A program made the translations under genes and the position numbers. Below are positions 32,957 through 42,510 of a stretch of DNA of 64,000 nucleotides, piece by piece. The notes under the pieces are model-generated. The model had not been told where the DNA came from and did no database searches. It saw nothing but the letters and a program-made list of their open reading frames with translations. The stretch is from RPQJ01 sp035554635 (GTDB taxonomy: Bacteria > Pseudomonadota > Gammaproteobacteria > Steroidobacterales > Steroidobacteraceae). Where the stretch lies: contig DATMIB010000262.1 of the NCBI GenBank assembly GCA_035554635.1, forward strand, positions 1-64,000. Direction: 5' to 3'. Positions within the stretch are counted from its first letter, which is position 1, and every line of letters begins with the position of its first letter.

Positions 32957-34945
32957 ATGGCCGGCGAATTCCTCAGCCAGATCCTGATCCTGCTCGCAGG
33001 CTCGCTGCTGGTGCTGAGCCTCGTGCGGCGGTTCAGGCTGCCACCGATCCTCGGTTACCTCGTCGTCGGCATGCTGCTCGGGCCGCATTCGCTCGGCCTG
33101 GTGCCGAACGACGCCACGGTCCGCCTGCTCGCGGAAATCGGCGTCGTGTTCCTGGTCTTCACGCTCGGCCTCGAGTTCTCGTTCGCGCGCATGGTCGCGA
33201 TGAAGTCCGAGGTGCTCGGCATCGGCGGCCTGCAGGTGCTGCTCTGCGGCGTCGTGTTCGGCGTGCTCGCCCTTGGAGCCGGTCTCGGCGCCGGCACGGC
33301 CATCGTCGTCGGCGGGGCGCTCGCGATGTCGTCGACCGCGATCGTGCTGCGCCAGCTCGGCGACCAGCTCGAGCTCGCGCGCACCCACGCGCGGCTGGCG
33401 CTCGGGATACTGCTGTTCCAGGACCTCGCGTTCGCGCCGCTGCTCGCGCTGGCCACCGCGCTCGCCGCGCACGGCGGTGAAGTGCCGGGCGTCGTGTGGC
33501 TGCTCGGCCTGGCCGGGCGCGCCGTCCTCGCGCTGCTGGTCGTGCTGGTGCTCGGGCGCCTGCTCGCACGCCCGCTGTTTCGCGAGATCGCGCGTCACCG
33601 CAGCACCGAGACCTTCACGCTGACCGTGATGTTCGTGGCACTCGGCGGTGCCTGGGCGACACACCACCTCGGCCTCTCGATGGCGCTCGGCGGCTTCCTG
33701 GCCGGCATGCTGCTGGCCGAGACCGAGTTCAAGCACCAGACCGAAGCCGTGATCAAGCCGTTCCAGGACATCCTGCTCGGCCTGTTCTTCGTGTCGGTCG
33801 GCATGCTGCTCGACCTGCGCGTCCTGCTCGGGCAGTTGCCGCTGGTGCTGCTGCTCGTGCTCGTGCTGCTGCTGGTCAAGACCGCCATCGTCACGCTGGT
33901 GGTGCGCTGGTTCGTGCCAAACACGCGCAAGGCGCTGCGCACCGGCCTCGTCGTCAGCATGGGCGGCGAGTTTGGCTTCGCGTTGCTGACCCTGCTGCTG
34001 CACGGCAAGGCGATCGAACCGGTGGCGGGCCAGGTGCTGCTCACGGCCATCGCCCTGAGCATGCTGCTCGGGCCGCTGATCGTGCGTTACAACAAGCGTG
34101 TCGCGGACCGGATCCTGCGTCGCCGTCGCACCCTGCCCGCGGACCTCGCGTTCGAGACGGTGAAGACACGCGAGATCGCCCAGAGCGAGCACATCATCAT
34201 CTGCGGCTACGGCCGCGTCGGGCAGAACCTCGCGCGCATCGTCGAGCAGCGCGGCTTCGAGTACGTGGCGCTCGAATCGGATCCGTTGCGCGTGCGTGAC
34301 GCGCGCATGGCGGGCGAGCCCGTCGTCTACGGCGACGCCGTGCACCCCGAGGTGCTGCTGACGCTCGGGCTCGACCGGGCGACGGTCGTCGTGATCACGT
34401 TCGACGCCCCCGACACGGCATTGCGCATCGTGCGGACCGTGCGTCGGCTGCGGGCCGACGTGCCGCTGCTCGTGCGCACCGAGGACGACGCGCGGCTCGA
34501 CGCGTTGCAGGCCGCCGGCGCGACCGAAGTGATCCCGGGTACGTTCGAGACCAGCCTGGCGCTCGCATCGCACCTGCTGCTGTTCCTGCGCGTGCCGGCC
34601 ACCGAGGTGCTCGAGGCGACCGAGCAGGTCCGGCACGAGCGTTACGCGATCCTGCGCAGCGTGTTCCGGCGGCGCGTGCAGACGCGCCCGCCCGATGGCG
34701 ACACCGCAGCCCCCCGCGAACAGCTCTACACGGTCGTGCTGCCGCCCGGTGCCACGGCCGTCGACAAGACCATCCGCGAACTCGGTCTCGACCGCGGGTC
34801 GGTGACGGTGAGCGCGATCCGGCGCGAAGGCATCACCGGCCGCGACCCGGACCCGGAGACCTACCTGCGCGAGGGCGACGTGCTCGTGCTGTGGGGCCGG
34901 CCGGAGGACCTCGAGCGCGTCGAGAGCCGGCTGCTGATGGGCTGA
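32957..34945 (+). CDS. KefB-type monovalent cation:proton antiporter (CPA2)
   Basis: A 662-residue inner-membrane antiporter: about 12-13 helices (residues 5-375) with the family motif GVVFLVFTLGLEFS and GGALAMSSTAIVLRQLGD, then a cytosolic RCK domain (about 405-540) with NAD-binding IICGYGRVGQNLARI and a C-terminal TrkA_C domain (about 570-660). It resembles glutathione-gated KefB/KefC and YbaL. Potassium/proton exchange is likely. No separate KefG/KefF-like partner is present. It is divergent from the Mla-like cluster. Confidence 0.92.
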   Translation: MAGEFLSQILILLAGSLLVLSLVRRFRLPPILGYLVVGMLLGPHSLGLVPNDATVRLLAEIGVVFLVFTLGLEFSFARMVAMKSEVLGIGGLQVLLCGVVFGVLALGAGLGAGTAIVVGGALAMSSTAIVLRQLGDQLELARTHARLALGILLFQDLAFAPLLALATALAAHGGEVPGVVWLLGLAGRAVLALLVVLVLGRLLARPLFREIARHRSTETFTLTVMFVALGGAWATHHLGLSMALGGFLAGMLLAETEFKHQTEAVIKPFQDILLGLFFVSVGMLLDLRVLLGQLPLVLLLVLVLLLVKTAIVTLVVRWFVPNTRKALRTGLVVSMGGEFGFALLTLLLHGKAIEPVAGQVLLTAIALSMLLGPLIVRYNKRVADRILRRRRTLPADLAFETVKTREIAQSEHIIICGYGRVGQNLARIVEQRGFEYVALESDPLRVRDARMAGEPVVYGDAVHPEVLLTLGLDRATVVVITFDAPDTALRIVRTVRRLRADVPLLVRTEDDARLDALQAAGATEVIPGTFETSLALASHLLLFLRVPATEVLEATEQVRHERYAILRSVFRRRVQTRPPDGDTAAPREQLYTVVLPPGATAVDKTIRELGLDRGSVTVSAIRREGITGRDPDPETYLREGDVLVLWGRPEDLERVESRLLMG

Positions 34946-35201
34946 CGAGCGGCGCGCGGCGTCCGCGATCCCTCCGCTTGGACCGTCGCCACCCTCGTCG
35001 CGCGCCCGCTCGAGCAAGGGTCGCCGTTCATTGCGCGGTCCTCCGTGCGATGAACGATGCGCGCTCGATCAGGAGCGTGGGGAGAGGCCGGGCGGCCCGG
35101 TCACGCGCCGCCTCCGCACGTGATCAGCAGCCCGCTGGCCGCCGCCGAGACGGGACGGGCCCATCGGCGACGTGCCCTCATAGCTGTACGTCCGCTCAGT
35201 C

Positions 35202-35218
35202 GTTGACACAGTGTCAAC
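35202..35218. promoter_or_regulatory. perfect 17-bp palindromic operator upstream of tetR
   Basis: GTTGACACAGTGTCAAC is a perfect palindrome about a central A and contains a consensus -35 hexamer TTGACA (35203-35208). A second, shorter inverted repeat GACACGATGTC is at 35224-35234, just before ATG 35238. This is what an autoregulated tetR-efflux operon would show: repressor bound over the -35 box. Confidence 0.75.
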
Positions 35219-35237
35219 AACGCGACACGATGTCAGC

Positions 35238-35876
35238 ATGTCCTACATCACCGAACGCCGCCAGGAAGAGAAGGACCGCCGCCGCGGCGAGATCGTCGAC
35301 GCCGCCGAGGCGCTGTACGCCGAGACCGGCTGGGATGCCATCACGATGGACCAGGTCGCGCGTCGCGCACGCCTGAGCCGCGCCCTGCTCTACGTCTACT
35401 TCAAGGACAAGCAGGACCTCCACCTCGCGCTGGTCGAGCGCGCGCTCGATGCCCTGCGCGAGTCGTTCCTCGAGGCCCAGCGCGGCCACCCGGACGGCCT
35501 CAGCGAGGTCGAGGCCATCGGCCAGGCCTACCTCGCCTATGCACGCGAGAAGCCGCACTACTTCGACGCCTGCGCGCGCTACCAGGCGCACGAGGTCTGC
35601 AGCGCCGAGGTGCACGCGAACGAGGAGGCCTGCAGGGTCGCCGGCCATCGCGTGCACGAGGTCATCGTCGCGTCGCTCAATCGTGGCGTCGCCGACGGCA
35701 CGATCCGCAACGACCTCGGCAACCCGTACGTCACGGCGCTGGCGCTCTGGGCGTTCTCGCACGGCGTGATCCAGATCGCGGCGAACAAGGGCGGGCAGAT
35801 CGAGCACGAGGGCACGCCGCTGCCCGTGTTCGTCGAGCATGCGTTCGGGCTCGCGCTGAGGTCGCTCAAGCCATGA
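35238..35876 (+). CDS. TetR/AcrR family transcriptional regulator
   Basis: A 212-residue repressor with a TetR_N helix-turn-helix (about residues 15-60, with GWDAITMDQVARRARLSRALLYVYFKDK) and a ligand-binding C-terminal domain. ATG 35238 is preferred; a GTG at 35211 lies inside the operator. It is the first gene of an efflux operon whose next gene starts in its stop (ATGA), so it probably represses its own operon through the palindrome at 35202. Inducer unknown. Confidence 0.92.
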   Translation: MSYITERRQEEKDRRRGEIVDAAEALYAETGWDAITMDQVARRARLSRALLYVYFKDKQDLHLALVERALDALRESFLEAQRGHPDGLSEVEAIGQAYLAYAREKPHYFDACARYQAHEVCSAEVHANEEACRVAGHRVHEVIVASLNRGVADGTIRNDLGNPYVTALALWAFSHGVIQIAANKGGQIEHEGTPLPVFVEHAFGLALRSLKP

Positions 35877-37486
35877 CGAAGACGCCGTCGTCGCAGGCAC
35901 GTCGCGCGTGGCTGGCCGTCGCCATGACGACCACGCTCCTCGCGGCGGCAGCGTCGGCGGGTGCCGCACCGGACGACGCCGCCGAGCGCGCCCGCGGCGC
36001 CACGGGCACGACGACGCCTGCCGTCGCGGCTCCAGTCGTGACGCCACAGCCGCCGACGCCGGCCACGACGACGACGACAGCACCCACAACGACGGGGACG
36101 ATGGGCGGCTCGCTCATGGTCGAGGACGGGCTGCAGCAATTGCTCGACGAGGCGCTGCAGGCCAACCTCGAGTTGCGCGTCTCGAGCCTCACGGTCCGGC
36201 AACGTCTCGCGGCGCTCGACCAGGCGCGGGCGCGTTACCTGCCCGCGATCGATTTCGCCGCGCGTTACACCGTTGCGGACGGCGGTCGCACGATCGACAT
36301 CCCGGTCGGCGACCTCGTCAACCCGGTCTACGAGACGCTCGAGCAGCTGCTGGCCGCGCAGGGCACGCCGACCGCGTTTCCGCGCGTGCAGAACCAGTCG
36401 ATCGACCTGCTGCGCAGTCCCGAGCAGGAGACCAAGCTCGTCCTCGCGCAGCCGCTGTACGAACCGCGGCTCGGCCCGGCCGTCGATGCGAACCGTGCCG
36501 AGGTCGCGCGCGCCGAGGCCGACCTCGCGGCGTTGCGCTCGCTCGTGATCCGCGACGTGCAGCAGGCCTATTACCGCTGGCTCGCGGCCCAACAGGCGGT
36601 CACGGTGCTCGACGCGACGCTCGAAGCGGCGCAGGCGAACCTCGCCGCCAACGAGAGCCTCTACCGCAACGGCCGCATCACGCGTGACCTCGTCTATCGC
36701 GCCGAAGCCGACGTGCTCGAGATCGAGCAGGAACGCCTCGGCGCGGCGAGTCGTGTGCGTATCGCCGCGAGCTACGTCAACCTGCTGCGCAATTCGCGGC
36801 TCGACCGGCCGCTGCCCGCGACGGTCATCGACGATGCCACGATCGAGCGTTTCCGCGCGAACCTGCTGCGGACGCTGTCGGGCCGCACGCTCGACGTCAC
36901 CCGGTTGCAGCAGATGGCCGACGAGCGGCGCCAGGAACTCAGGAGCCTAGACTCGGCGATCGAGGCCGGCGAGGCACAGAAGGCGCTGGCCCGGGCGGCC
37001 TTCAAGCCGACGCTCGCGCTCGGTGCCGAAGCGGGCATCCAGGGCACCGAGTACGGCCTCGCCGACGACGACCGTTACGTCCTCGCCTCGCTCGTGCTGC
37101 GTTGGAACGCGTTCCGCGGCGGCGCCGACCGCGCCGCACTCGACGAGGCGCGCGCGCTGACCGAACAGCTGCGCACCACACGAGAGCTCGCGGGGCAGCA
37201 GGTGCGGCTCGAGGTGCAGCAGGCGCTCGAACGGTTCGAAGTCGCCGAGGCTTCGCTCGGCACCGCGGTCAAGCGGGCCCAGGCCGCCTCCGGTGCGTTC
37301 GAGATCACGAGCCGCAAGCGCGACCTCGGCCAGATCAACCAGGCGGAATTCATCGACGCGCGGCGCGCCTACACCGATGCGCAGCTCAACGTCACGCTCG
37401 TGCGCGCGGAGTACCTCGCGCGCCTGGCGGAACTCGAATACGCGGTCGGCCAGCCTCGCCGGTCGCAGCAGGAGCGACTGCGATGA
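35873..37486 (+). CDS. TolC-family outer-membrane efflux protein
   Basis: A 537-residue outer-membrane channel subunit: signal peptide about 1-31, then a low-complexity Thr/Pro/Ala stretch (about 40-75), then two OEP repeats, with long helices such as EVARAEADLAALRSLVIRDVQQAYYRW. TolC trimers give the exit duct for RND pumps. It overlaps tetR and the adaptor gene by 4 nt each. Putting the outer-membrane gene first, before adaptor and pump, is a common but not universal order. Confidence 0.92.
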   Translation: MTKTPSSQARRAWLAVAMTTTLLAAAASAGAAPDDAAERARGATGTTTPAVAAPVVTPQPPTPATTTTTAPTTTGTMGGSLMVEDGLQQLLDEALQANLELRVSSLTVRQRLAALDQARARYLPAIDFAARYTVADGGRTIDIPVGDLVNPVYETLEQLLAAQGTPTAFPRVQNQSIDLLRSPEQETKLVLAQPLYEPRLGPAVDANRAEVARAEADLAALRSLVIRDVQQAYYRWLAAQQAVTVLDATLEAAQANLAANESLYRNGRITRDLVYRAEADVLEIEQERLGAASRVRIAASYVNLLRNSRLDRPLPATVIDDATIERFRANLLRTLSGRTLDVTRLQQMADERRQELRSLDSAIEAGEAQKALARAAFKPTLALGAEAGIQGTEYGLADDDRYVLASLVLRWNAFRGGADRAALDEARALTEQLRTTRELAGQQVRLEVQQALERFEVAEASLGTAVKRAQAASGAFEITSRKRDLGQINQAEFIDARRAYTDAQLNVTLVRAEYLARLAELEYAVGQPRRSQQERLR

Positions 37487-38571
37487 CCCCGGCCCACCGT
37501 TGGATCGCGATCACGACCGCCGCCGCCGTGGCGGCCGTCCTGCTGGCGGGTTGCGGCTCGAAGCAAACCGCCGCGCCGCCGGCGCCGCGCGAATCGCCGC
37601 CCGCCGCCGTGCGGGCGGAGCCCGTCGTCAGCGTCGCGGTCGCCCACCAGACACGTGCCGTGGGGACGCTCGCGCCGCGCGACGAGGTCCGGCTTGCGTT
37701 CAAGGTGGGCGGCGTGGTCGAGCGCGTGCTCGTCGACGCGGGCGACACCGTCCGCAAGGGCCAGTTGCTCGCGGCACTGAAGCAGGCCGAAGTCGATGCG
37801 GCCGTGCTGCAGGCATCGGAGGCGGCGGACAAGGCACGCCGCGACCTCGAGCGTGGTCGGCGGCTGCGGGCCGACGAGGTCGCCACCGAGGAGCAGGTCG
37901 AGAACCTGACGACCGCCTACAACGTCGCGCTGGCCAACCTGCGCACCGCGCGCTTCAACGCGCAGTACGCGCGGATCGAGGCGCCGGCCGACGGTGTCGT
38001 GTTCGAGCGCCTGGTCGAGGGCGGCGAACTCGTGCAGCCGGGGCAGCCGGTGGTCGTCGTCGGCGCGACGGGCTCGGGCTGGGTCGTGCGCATCGGGCTC
38101 GCCGACCGCGACGCGATGCGCATCGAGCCGGGCGCACGCGCCGAGATCACGTTCGACGCTTATCCCGGCCGCGTGTTCGCGGGCCAGGTCACCCGCGTCG
38201 GCGCGGCCGCCGATCGGTACACCGGCACGTTCGAGGTCGAAGTCGCGGTCGCACCGAACGGTGCGCGATTCGCGCGTGGGCTCGTCGCCAAGGTGGCGTT
38301 GCCGCTTGCCGAACTGCCTGACGTCGCTGCCGACGCGACCGTCGTGCCGGTGTCGGCACTGGTGGAAGCCGACGGCCCGCAGGCGACCGTCTACGTCGTC
38401 GATCGCACGCGCCAGGTCGCGCTGCGCAAGGTCGTCACGCTCGGGCCGATCCTCGGCGAGCACGTCGTCGTCACGGCCGGGCTCGACGTCGGCGACCCGG
38501 TCGTCACCGACGGCGCGGCGTGGCTGACCGACGGGCGCGCGGTGCGCGAAGTCGACGGCGACCGGGGCTGA
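37483..38571 (+). CDS. RND efflux periplasmic adaptor (membrane fusion protein)
   Basis: A 362-residue adaptor lipoprotein: lipobox LLAGC with Cys24, a barrel-sandwich/lipoyl region (LAFKVGGVVERVLVDAGDTVRKGQLLAAL and RIEAPADGVVFERLVEGGELVQPGQPV), a short coiled-coil hairpin between them, and C-terminal beta-barrel and membrane-proximal domains. It joins the RND pump to TolC in the periplasm. The stop is 3 nt before the pump gene. Confidence 0.92.
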   Translation: MTPAHRWIAITTAAAVAAVLLAGCGSKQTAAPPAPRESPPAAVRAEPVVSVAVAHQTRAVGTLAPRDEVRLAFKVGGVVERVLVDAGDTVRKGQLLAALKQAEVDAAVLQASEAADKARRDLERGRRLRADEVATEEQVENLTTAYNVALANLRTARFNAQYARIEAPADGVVFERLVEGGELVQPGQPVVVVGATGSGWVVRIGLADRDAMRIEPGARAEITFDAYPGRVFAGQVTRVGAAADRYTGTFEVEVAVAPNGARFARGLVAKVALPLAELPDVAADATVVPVSALVEADGPQATVYVVDRTRQVALRKVVTLGPILGEHVVVTAGLDVGDPVVTDGAAWLTDGRAVREVDGDRG

Positions 38572-38574
38572 ACG

Positions 38575-41500
38575 ATGCGTATCTGGGCATTCGCGGTCCG
38601 CCGCTGGCAGTTCACGCTGCTGCTGTTCGGGCTGCTGATCGCGATGGGAGTGTCGACGCTGCAGAACATCCCTCGCAGCGAAGACCCGGAGTTCCATGCG
38701 CCGATCCCGATCATCGTCGTCGCCTACCCCGGCGCCGACCCGGCCGACATCGAGCGCCTGATTGTCGACCCGATCGAGGACGCGATCGCCGAGCTCGACG
38801 ACATCAAGCGCATGGACAGCCGTTCGCTCGACGGCGTCGGCATCATCCAGGTCGAATTCCACTGGGACCAGGACGCCGACGAGAAGTACGACGAGGTCGT
38901 CCGCGAGGTGAACCGGATCCGGCCCGAGCTGCCGGCCGACATCGCCAACCTCGAGGTGCGCCGCGCAGGCTCCGGGCTCGTCAACATCGTGCAGGTGGCG
39001 CTCGTGAGCGCCGACGCGAGCTACCGCGAGCTCGACGAGCTCGGCCGCACGCTCGAGGACGAGATCGAGGCCGTGCCCGGCGTGCGTCGTGCCGAGGTGC
39101 ACGCGTTGCCGAAGCCCGAGGTGCGGATCGCGGTCGACCTCGAACGCATGGGTCGCGCCGGCGTCACCCTCGGCCAGGTCGAACAGGCGGTGCGCGGCGA
39201 GAACGCCGCGATCCCGGGCGGTGCGGTCGACGTCGGCCTGCGCAAGTTCAACGTCAAGACCTCGGGCAGCTACGACTCGCTCGAGCAGATCGCCGACACG
39301 ATCGTCGCGAGCCGCAACGGCCGCATCGTGCGTCTGCGCGACGTGGCCGAGGTGCAGTGGGACACTGCCGAGCAGCTCTACCTCGGCCGCTACAAAGGCG
39401 AGCGCGCGGTGTTCGTGTCGGCGAGCGCCAAGGACCGCGTCGACGTGTTCGACGTCCGCGACGGCATCTACGCGAAGCTCGAGGCGTTCGAGCAGCGGTT
39501 GCCGCCGAACGTGCGGCTCGAGCGCGGCTTCGACCAGACGCGCAACGTCGGCCACCGCCTGTCGCGTCTCGGCCTCGACTTCGGCATCGCGATCACGCTC
39601 GTGCTGCTGACGCTGATCCCGCTCGGCCTGCGCGCGGCCGGCGTCGTGATGATTTCGATCCCGCTGTCGCTGTCGATCGGCCTCGCCGCACTCTATTTCA
39701 GCGGCTTTTCGCTGAACCAGCTGTCGATCGCGGGCTTCGTGCTGGCGCTCGGGCTGCTGGTCGACGATTCGATCGTCGTGGTCGAGAACATCGCGCGCTA
39801 CCTGCGCGCCGGTTACACGCGGGTCGAGGCCGCGATCGCCGCGACCGACCAGATCGCGCTCGCCGTCGTCGGCTGCACCGCGACGCTGCTGTTCGCGTTC
39901 CTGCCGCTGCTGTTCCTGCCGGAAGGTTCGGGCCTGTTCATCCGCTCGTTGCCGGCCTCGGTGCTGTACACCGTCGCCGCCTCGCTGTTCGTCGCGCTCA
40001 CGATCATCCCGTTCCTCGCGAGCCGCGCGCTGAAGGTCGACGGCCACGCGGACGGCGCCGAGGGCAACCGCGCACTGCAGGCGATCATGCGGTTCATCCA
40101 CGGCATCTATGCGCCGGCACTGCGCGTGGCGCTGGCCTGGCCGCGCCGCACGCTTCTGGCGGCACTCGGCTTCGTGATCGCATCGTTCGGCGTCGCCGCG
40201 TCGCTGGGCTTCAGCCTGTTCCCGAACGCCGACATCCCGCAGTTCCGCATCGAAGTGGAGACGCCCACGGGTGCCAGCGTCGCCGACACGGATCGCGCCG
40301 TGCGCTTCATCGAGGACGAGCTGGCACGCCACGAGGAAGTCCGTTACTGGTTCGCCAACATCGGCCACGGCAACCCGCGCGTCTACTACAACATCTTCCC
40401 GGAAGAGACCAAGGCGAACACCGCCGAGGTGTTCATCGAGCTCGAGAAGTTCGACCCGCGGCACACGCCCGCGCTGCTCGAGGGCCTGCGCACGAAGTTC
40501 GACGGCTATCCCGGCGCGCGCATCATCGTCGAGCCCTATCGCAACGGCCCGCCGATCAACGCGCCGATCGAGATCGCAGTGGTGGGCTCCGACCTCGACG
40601 AGCTGCAGCGGCTCGCGAACCGTGCCGAGGCCATCATCGCGGCGACCCCGGGCACGCGCGACGTCGACAACCCGGCGCGACGCGTGCGCACCGACCTCGA
40701 CCTCAACATCGACACCGACAAGGCCGCGCTGCTCGGCGTGGCGCCCGTGGAGGTCGACCGCACCGTGCGAGCCGCGGTCGCCGGCCTCGACGTCGGCAAG
40801 TTCCGCGAGGCCGACGGCGACGAATACGACATCACGTTGCGGCTGCCCATGCAGGGCCGCCAGCAGCTGCCGGCGCTCGACTACATCCAGGTGTCCTCGG
40901 CATCGGGGCAACCGGTGCCGTTGCGTCAGCTCACCGCCCCGGCCTTTTCGAGTGCGCCGAGCACGATCAATCGCCACGATCGGCTGCGCGAGTTCGTCGT
41001 CACGGCGTACACGACCGGCGATGCGAACATCGCCGCCGTGACGCGCGACGTGCTGCAGCGCCTCGGGCAGCAGCTCGAGCTGCCGCCGGGCTATTCGATC
41101 CGCACGGGGGGCGAACTCAAGGCGCAGCAGGACACGTTCGGCGGCATCGGCACTGCCGTGCTGGTCGCGATCTTCGGCATCCTCGCGGTGCTCGTGCTCG
41201 AGTTCGGCAGTTTCCGCTCGATGCTGATCGTGGCCGGCGTGATCCCGCTCGGCATGGCCGGCGGCTTCCTCGGCCTGTGGGTCACCGGGTACGACCTTTC
41301 GTTCACCGCGACGATCGGGCTCGTGGCGCTGATCGGCATCGAGATCAAGAACTCGATCCTGCTGGTCGACTTCACCAACCAGCTGCGCCAGCAGGGCGTG
41401 CCGCTCGACGAGGCCGTGACGCAGGCCGGCGAGATCCGGTTCCTGCCGATCGTGCTGACGTCGGCGACGGCCATCGGCGGCCTGTTGCCGCTCGCCATCC

Positions 41501-41673
41501 AGGGGTCGGGGCTCTATTCGCCGCTCGCGATCGTCATCATCGGCGGCCTCGTGTCGTCGACGCTGATCGGCCGGCTCGTCACGCCCGTGATGTACAAGAT
41601 GCTGCCGCCGCGCGTCGAGGTTCGCGACGACGTCGCGGTCGACGCCTCGCTGTCGACGCGTGGGGCGGGCTGA
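38575..41673 (+). CDS. RND family multidrug efflux permease
   Basis: A 1032-residue AcrB/HAE-type pump with 12 expected helices and two large periplasmic loops. The TM4 proton-relay motif LLVDDSIVVVENI has the adjacent Asp pair, and the second-half motif LVALIGIEIKNSILLVDF is present. The N terminus MRIWAFAVRRWQFTLLLFGLL and the loop GLGIIQVEF-like segment match the MdtB/MdtC-MexK branch more than AcrB. Drug or solvent specificity cannot be read from sequence. It converges on the gntR-like gene 21 nt away. Confidence 0.93.
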   Translation: MRIWAFAVRRWQFTLLLFGLLIAMGVSTLQNIPRSEDPEFHAPIPIIVVAYPGADPADIERLIVDPIEDAIAELDDIKRMDSRSLDGVGIIQVEFHWDQDADEKYDEVVREVNRIRPELPADIANLEVRRAGSGLVNIVQVALVSADASYRELDELGRTLEDEIEAVPGVRRAEVHALPKPEVRIAVDLERMGRAGVTLGQVEQAVRGENAAIPGGAVDVGLRKFNVKTSGSYDSLEQIADTIVASRNGRIVRLRDVAEVQWDTAEQLYLGRYKGERAVFVSASAKDRVDVFDVRDGIYAKLEAFEQRLPPNVRLERGFDQTRNVGHRLSRLGLDFGIAITLVLLTLIPLGLRAAGVVMISIPLSLSIGLAALYFSGFSLNQLSIAGFVLALGLLVDDSIVVVENIARYLRAGYTRVEAAIAATDQIALAVVGCTATLLFAFLPLLFLPEGSGLFIRSLPASVLYTVAASLFVALTIIPFLASRALKVDGHADGAEGNRALQAIMRFIHGIYAPALRVALAWPRRTLLAALGFVIASFGVAASLGFSLFPNADIPQFRIEVETPTGASVADTDRAVRFIEDELARHEEVRYWFANIGHGNPRVYYNIFPEETKANTAEVFIELEKFDPRHTPALLEGLRTKFDGYPGARIIVEPYRNGPPINAPIEIAVVGSDLDELQRLANRAEAIIAATPGTRDVDNPARRVRTDLDLNIDTDKAALLGVAPVEVDRTVRAAVAGLDVGKFREADGDEYDITLRLPMQGRQQLPALDYIQVSSASGQPVPLRQLTAPAFSSAPSTINRHDRLREFVVTAYTTGDANIAAVTRDVLQRLGQQLELPPGYSIRTGGELKAQQDTFGGIGTAVLVAIFGILAVLVLEFGSFRSMLIVAGVIPLGMAGGFLGLWVTGYDLSFTATIGLVALIGIEIKNSILLVDFTNQLRQQGVPLDEAVTQAGEIRFLPIVLTSATAIGGLLPLAIQGSGLYSPLAIVIIGGLVSSTLIGRLVTPVMYKMLPPRVEVRDDVAVDASLSTRGAG

Positions 41674-41694
41674 GGCGAGAGCAGGCGCGCCGCG

Positions 41695-42051
41695 TTATTT
41701 GTCGCGGCGGTTCAGCAGTTCCTCGACGTCGAAGCCGAGACGCTCGATGGTCGAGCGGACGCGCGGCCATTCCTGTTCGAGGAACCGCTCGCGTTCGCCG
41801 CGCATCAGGTGGCTGCGCGCCCCGGCGGTCACGAACATGCCGCGACCGCGGCGCTTTTCGACGAGCCCTTCGTCGACGAGCTGCTGGTAGCCCTTGAGGA
41901 CGGTGAGCGGGTTCAGCGTGTGTTCGGCGGCGACGCTGCGCACCGAGGGCAGGGCGTCACCCTCGCCGAGCGTGCCTTCCAGGATCATGGCCACGACCTT
42001 GTCGCGCAGCTGGCGATAGATCGGCTGGTTGTCGTTCCAGTGGGAGTCCAT
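41695..42051 (-). CDS. GntR family regulator, YtrA type
   Basis: A 118-residue regulator with only the winged helix of GntR (about residues 8-72, with PIYRQLRDKVVAMILEGTL, ALPSVRSVAAEHTLNPLTVLKGYQQL and VEKRRGRGMFV) plus a short C-terminal dimer helix, which is the YtrA subfamily. These small repressors usually control the membrane-protein operon they belong to. Here the upstream gene on the same strand is a 52-residue membrane protein, with a 22-bp palindrome in front of it. Confidence 0.9.
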   Translation of the reverse strand: MDSHWNDNQPIYRQLRDKVVAMILEGTLGEGDALPSVRSVAAEHTLNPLTVLKGYQQLVDEGLVEKRRGRGMFVTAGARSHLMRGERERFLEQEWPRVRSTIERLGFDVEELLNRRDK

Positions 42052-42127
42052 GCCTGGGGAGAGCAGTGTCGATTCCGGTGCAGTGGTGCGCTGCTCTACT
42101 GTAGCAGAACACCGACCGAACCCGGCG

Positions 42128-42286
42128 TCAGGGCCGACCGATGGCCAGCCCCACGGCAGCGGTCGCATCGAAGGCCGACGTCGCGATGGCCTTCGGCGAC
42201 ACCGTCCTCGTTGCGACCGCATAGCCGGCAAACAGCCAGACGATGACGGCGAGGGTGATGGCCAGGAACCTGTCCGACGAGCGCAT
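42128..42286 (-). CDS. 52-residue single-span membrane protein linked to GntR
   Basis: An ORF of 53 codons, ATG 42286 to TGA 42128. The start is well supported by a perfect AGGAGG (42300..42295) 8 nt upstream. The product begins MRSSDRF, has one hydrophobic helix (about residues 7-25, LAITLAVIVWLFAGYAVA), then a short Thr/Ala-rich tail ending AIGRP. No homolog is recognised. It lies between the palindromic operator at 42322 and the gntR-like gene, 76 nt downstream, so the two may form a small operon. Confidence 0.6.
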   Translation of the reverse strand: MRSSDRFLAITLAVIVWLFAGYAVATRTVSPKAIATSAFDATAAVGLAIGRP

Positions 42287-42321
42287 GACGTTTGCCTCCT
42301 GAGTCCGTGCCCGTTTCTATG

Positions 42322-42343
42322 GTGTTGTAGTTAACTACAACAC
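42322..42343. promoter_or_regulatory. perfect 22-bp palindrome, probable GntR operator
   Basis: The palindrome has half-site GTGTTGTAGTT with no mismatch and no spacer, lying 36 nt upstream of the 52-residue membrane gene. On the minus strand a TTGCAA-17 nt-TTAACT promoter would have its -10 inside it. The local sequence is AT-rich in an otherwise GC-rich window. Binding by the adjacent GntR protein is inference. Confidence 0.7.
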
Positions 42344-42510
42344 TAAACACTTTGCAAGCTCTTTCACGAATGTGGCTCGCCCCGCCCCTCGGGCAGCCCG
42401 GTTTGGTGCGGTGGCCCGTCTTGCAGCGCGTTAAACTGCCCGGATCAGAACCGGCGCCGCGATGTCCGGCGTCGTCGCACGTTTCCCGCAAAACACCAGA
42501 GAGACGCCCC

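Noticed and set aside
35211..35237. GTG 35211 as tetR start
   Set aside because: It lies inside the palindromic operator, and the residues before ATG 35238 do not look like TetR sequence.
37369..40977. A 1202-codon open frame antisense to the RND operon
   Set aside because: It covers three well-recognised genes on the other strand, is rich in Arg, Asp, His and Val typical of antisense reading of GC-rich DNA, and has no recognisable domain or ribosome site.
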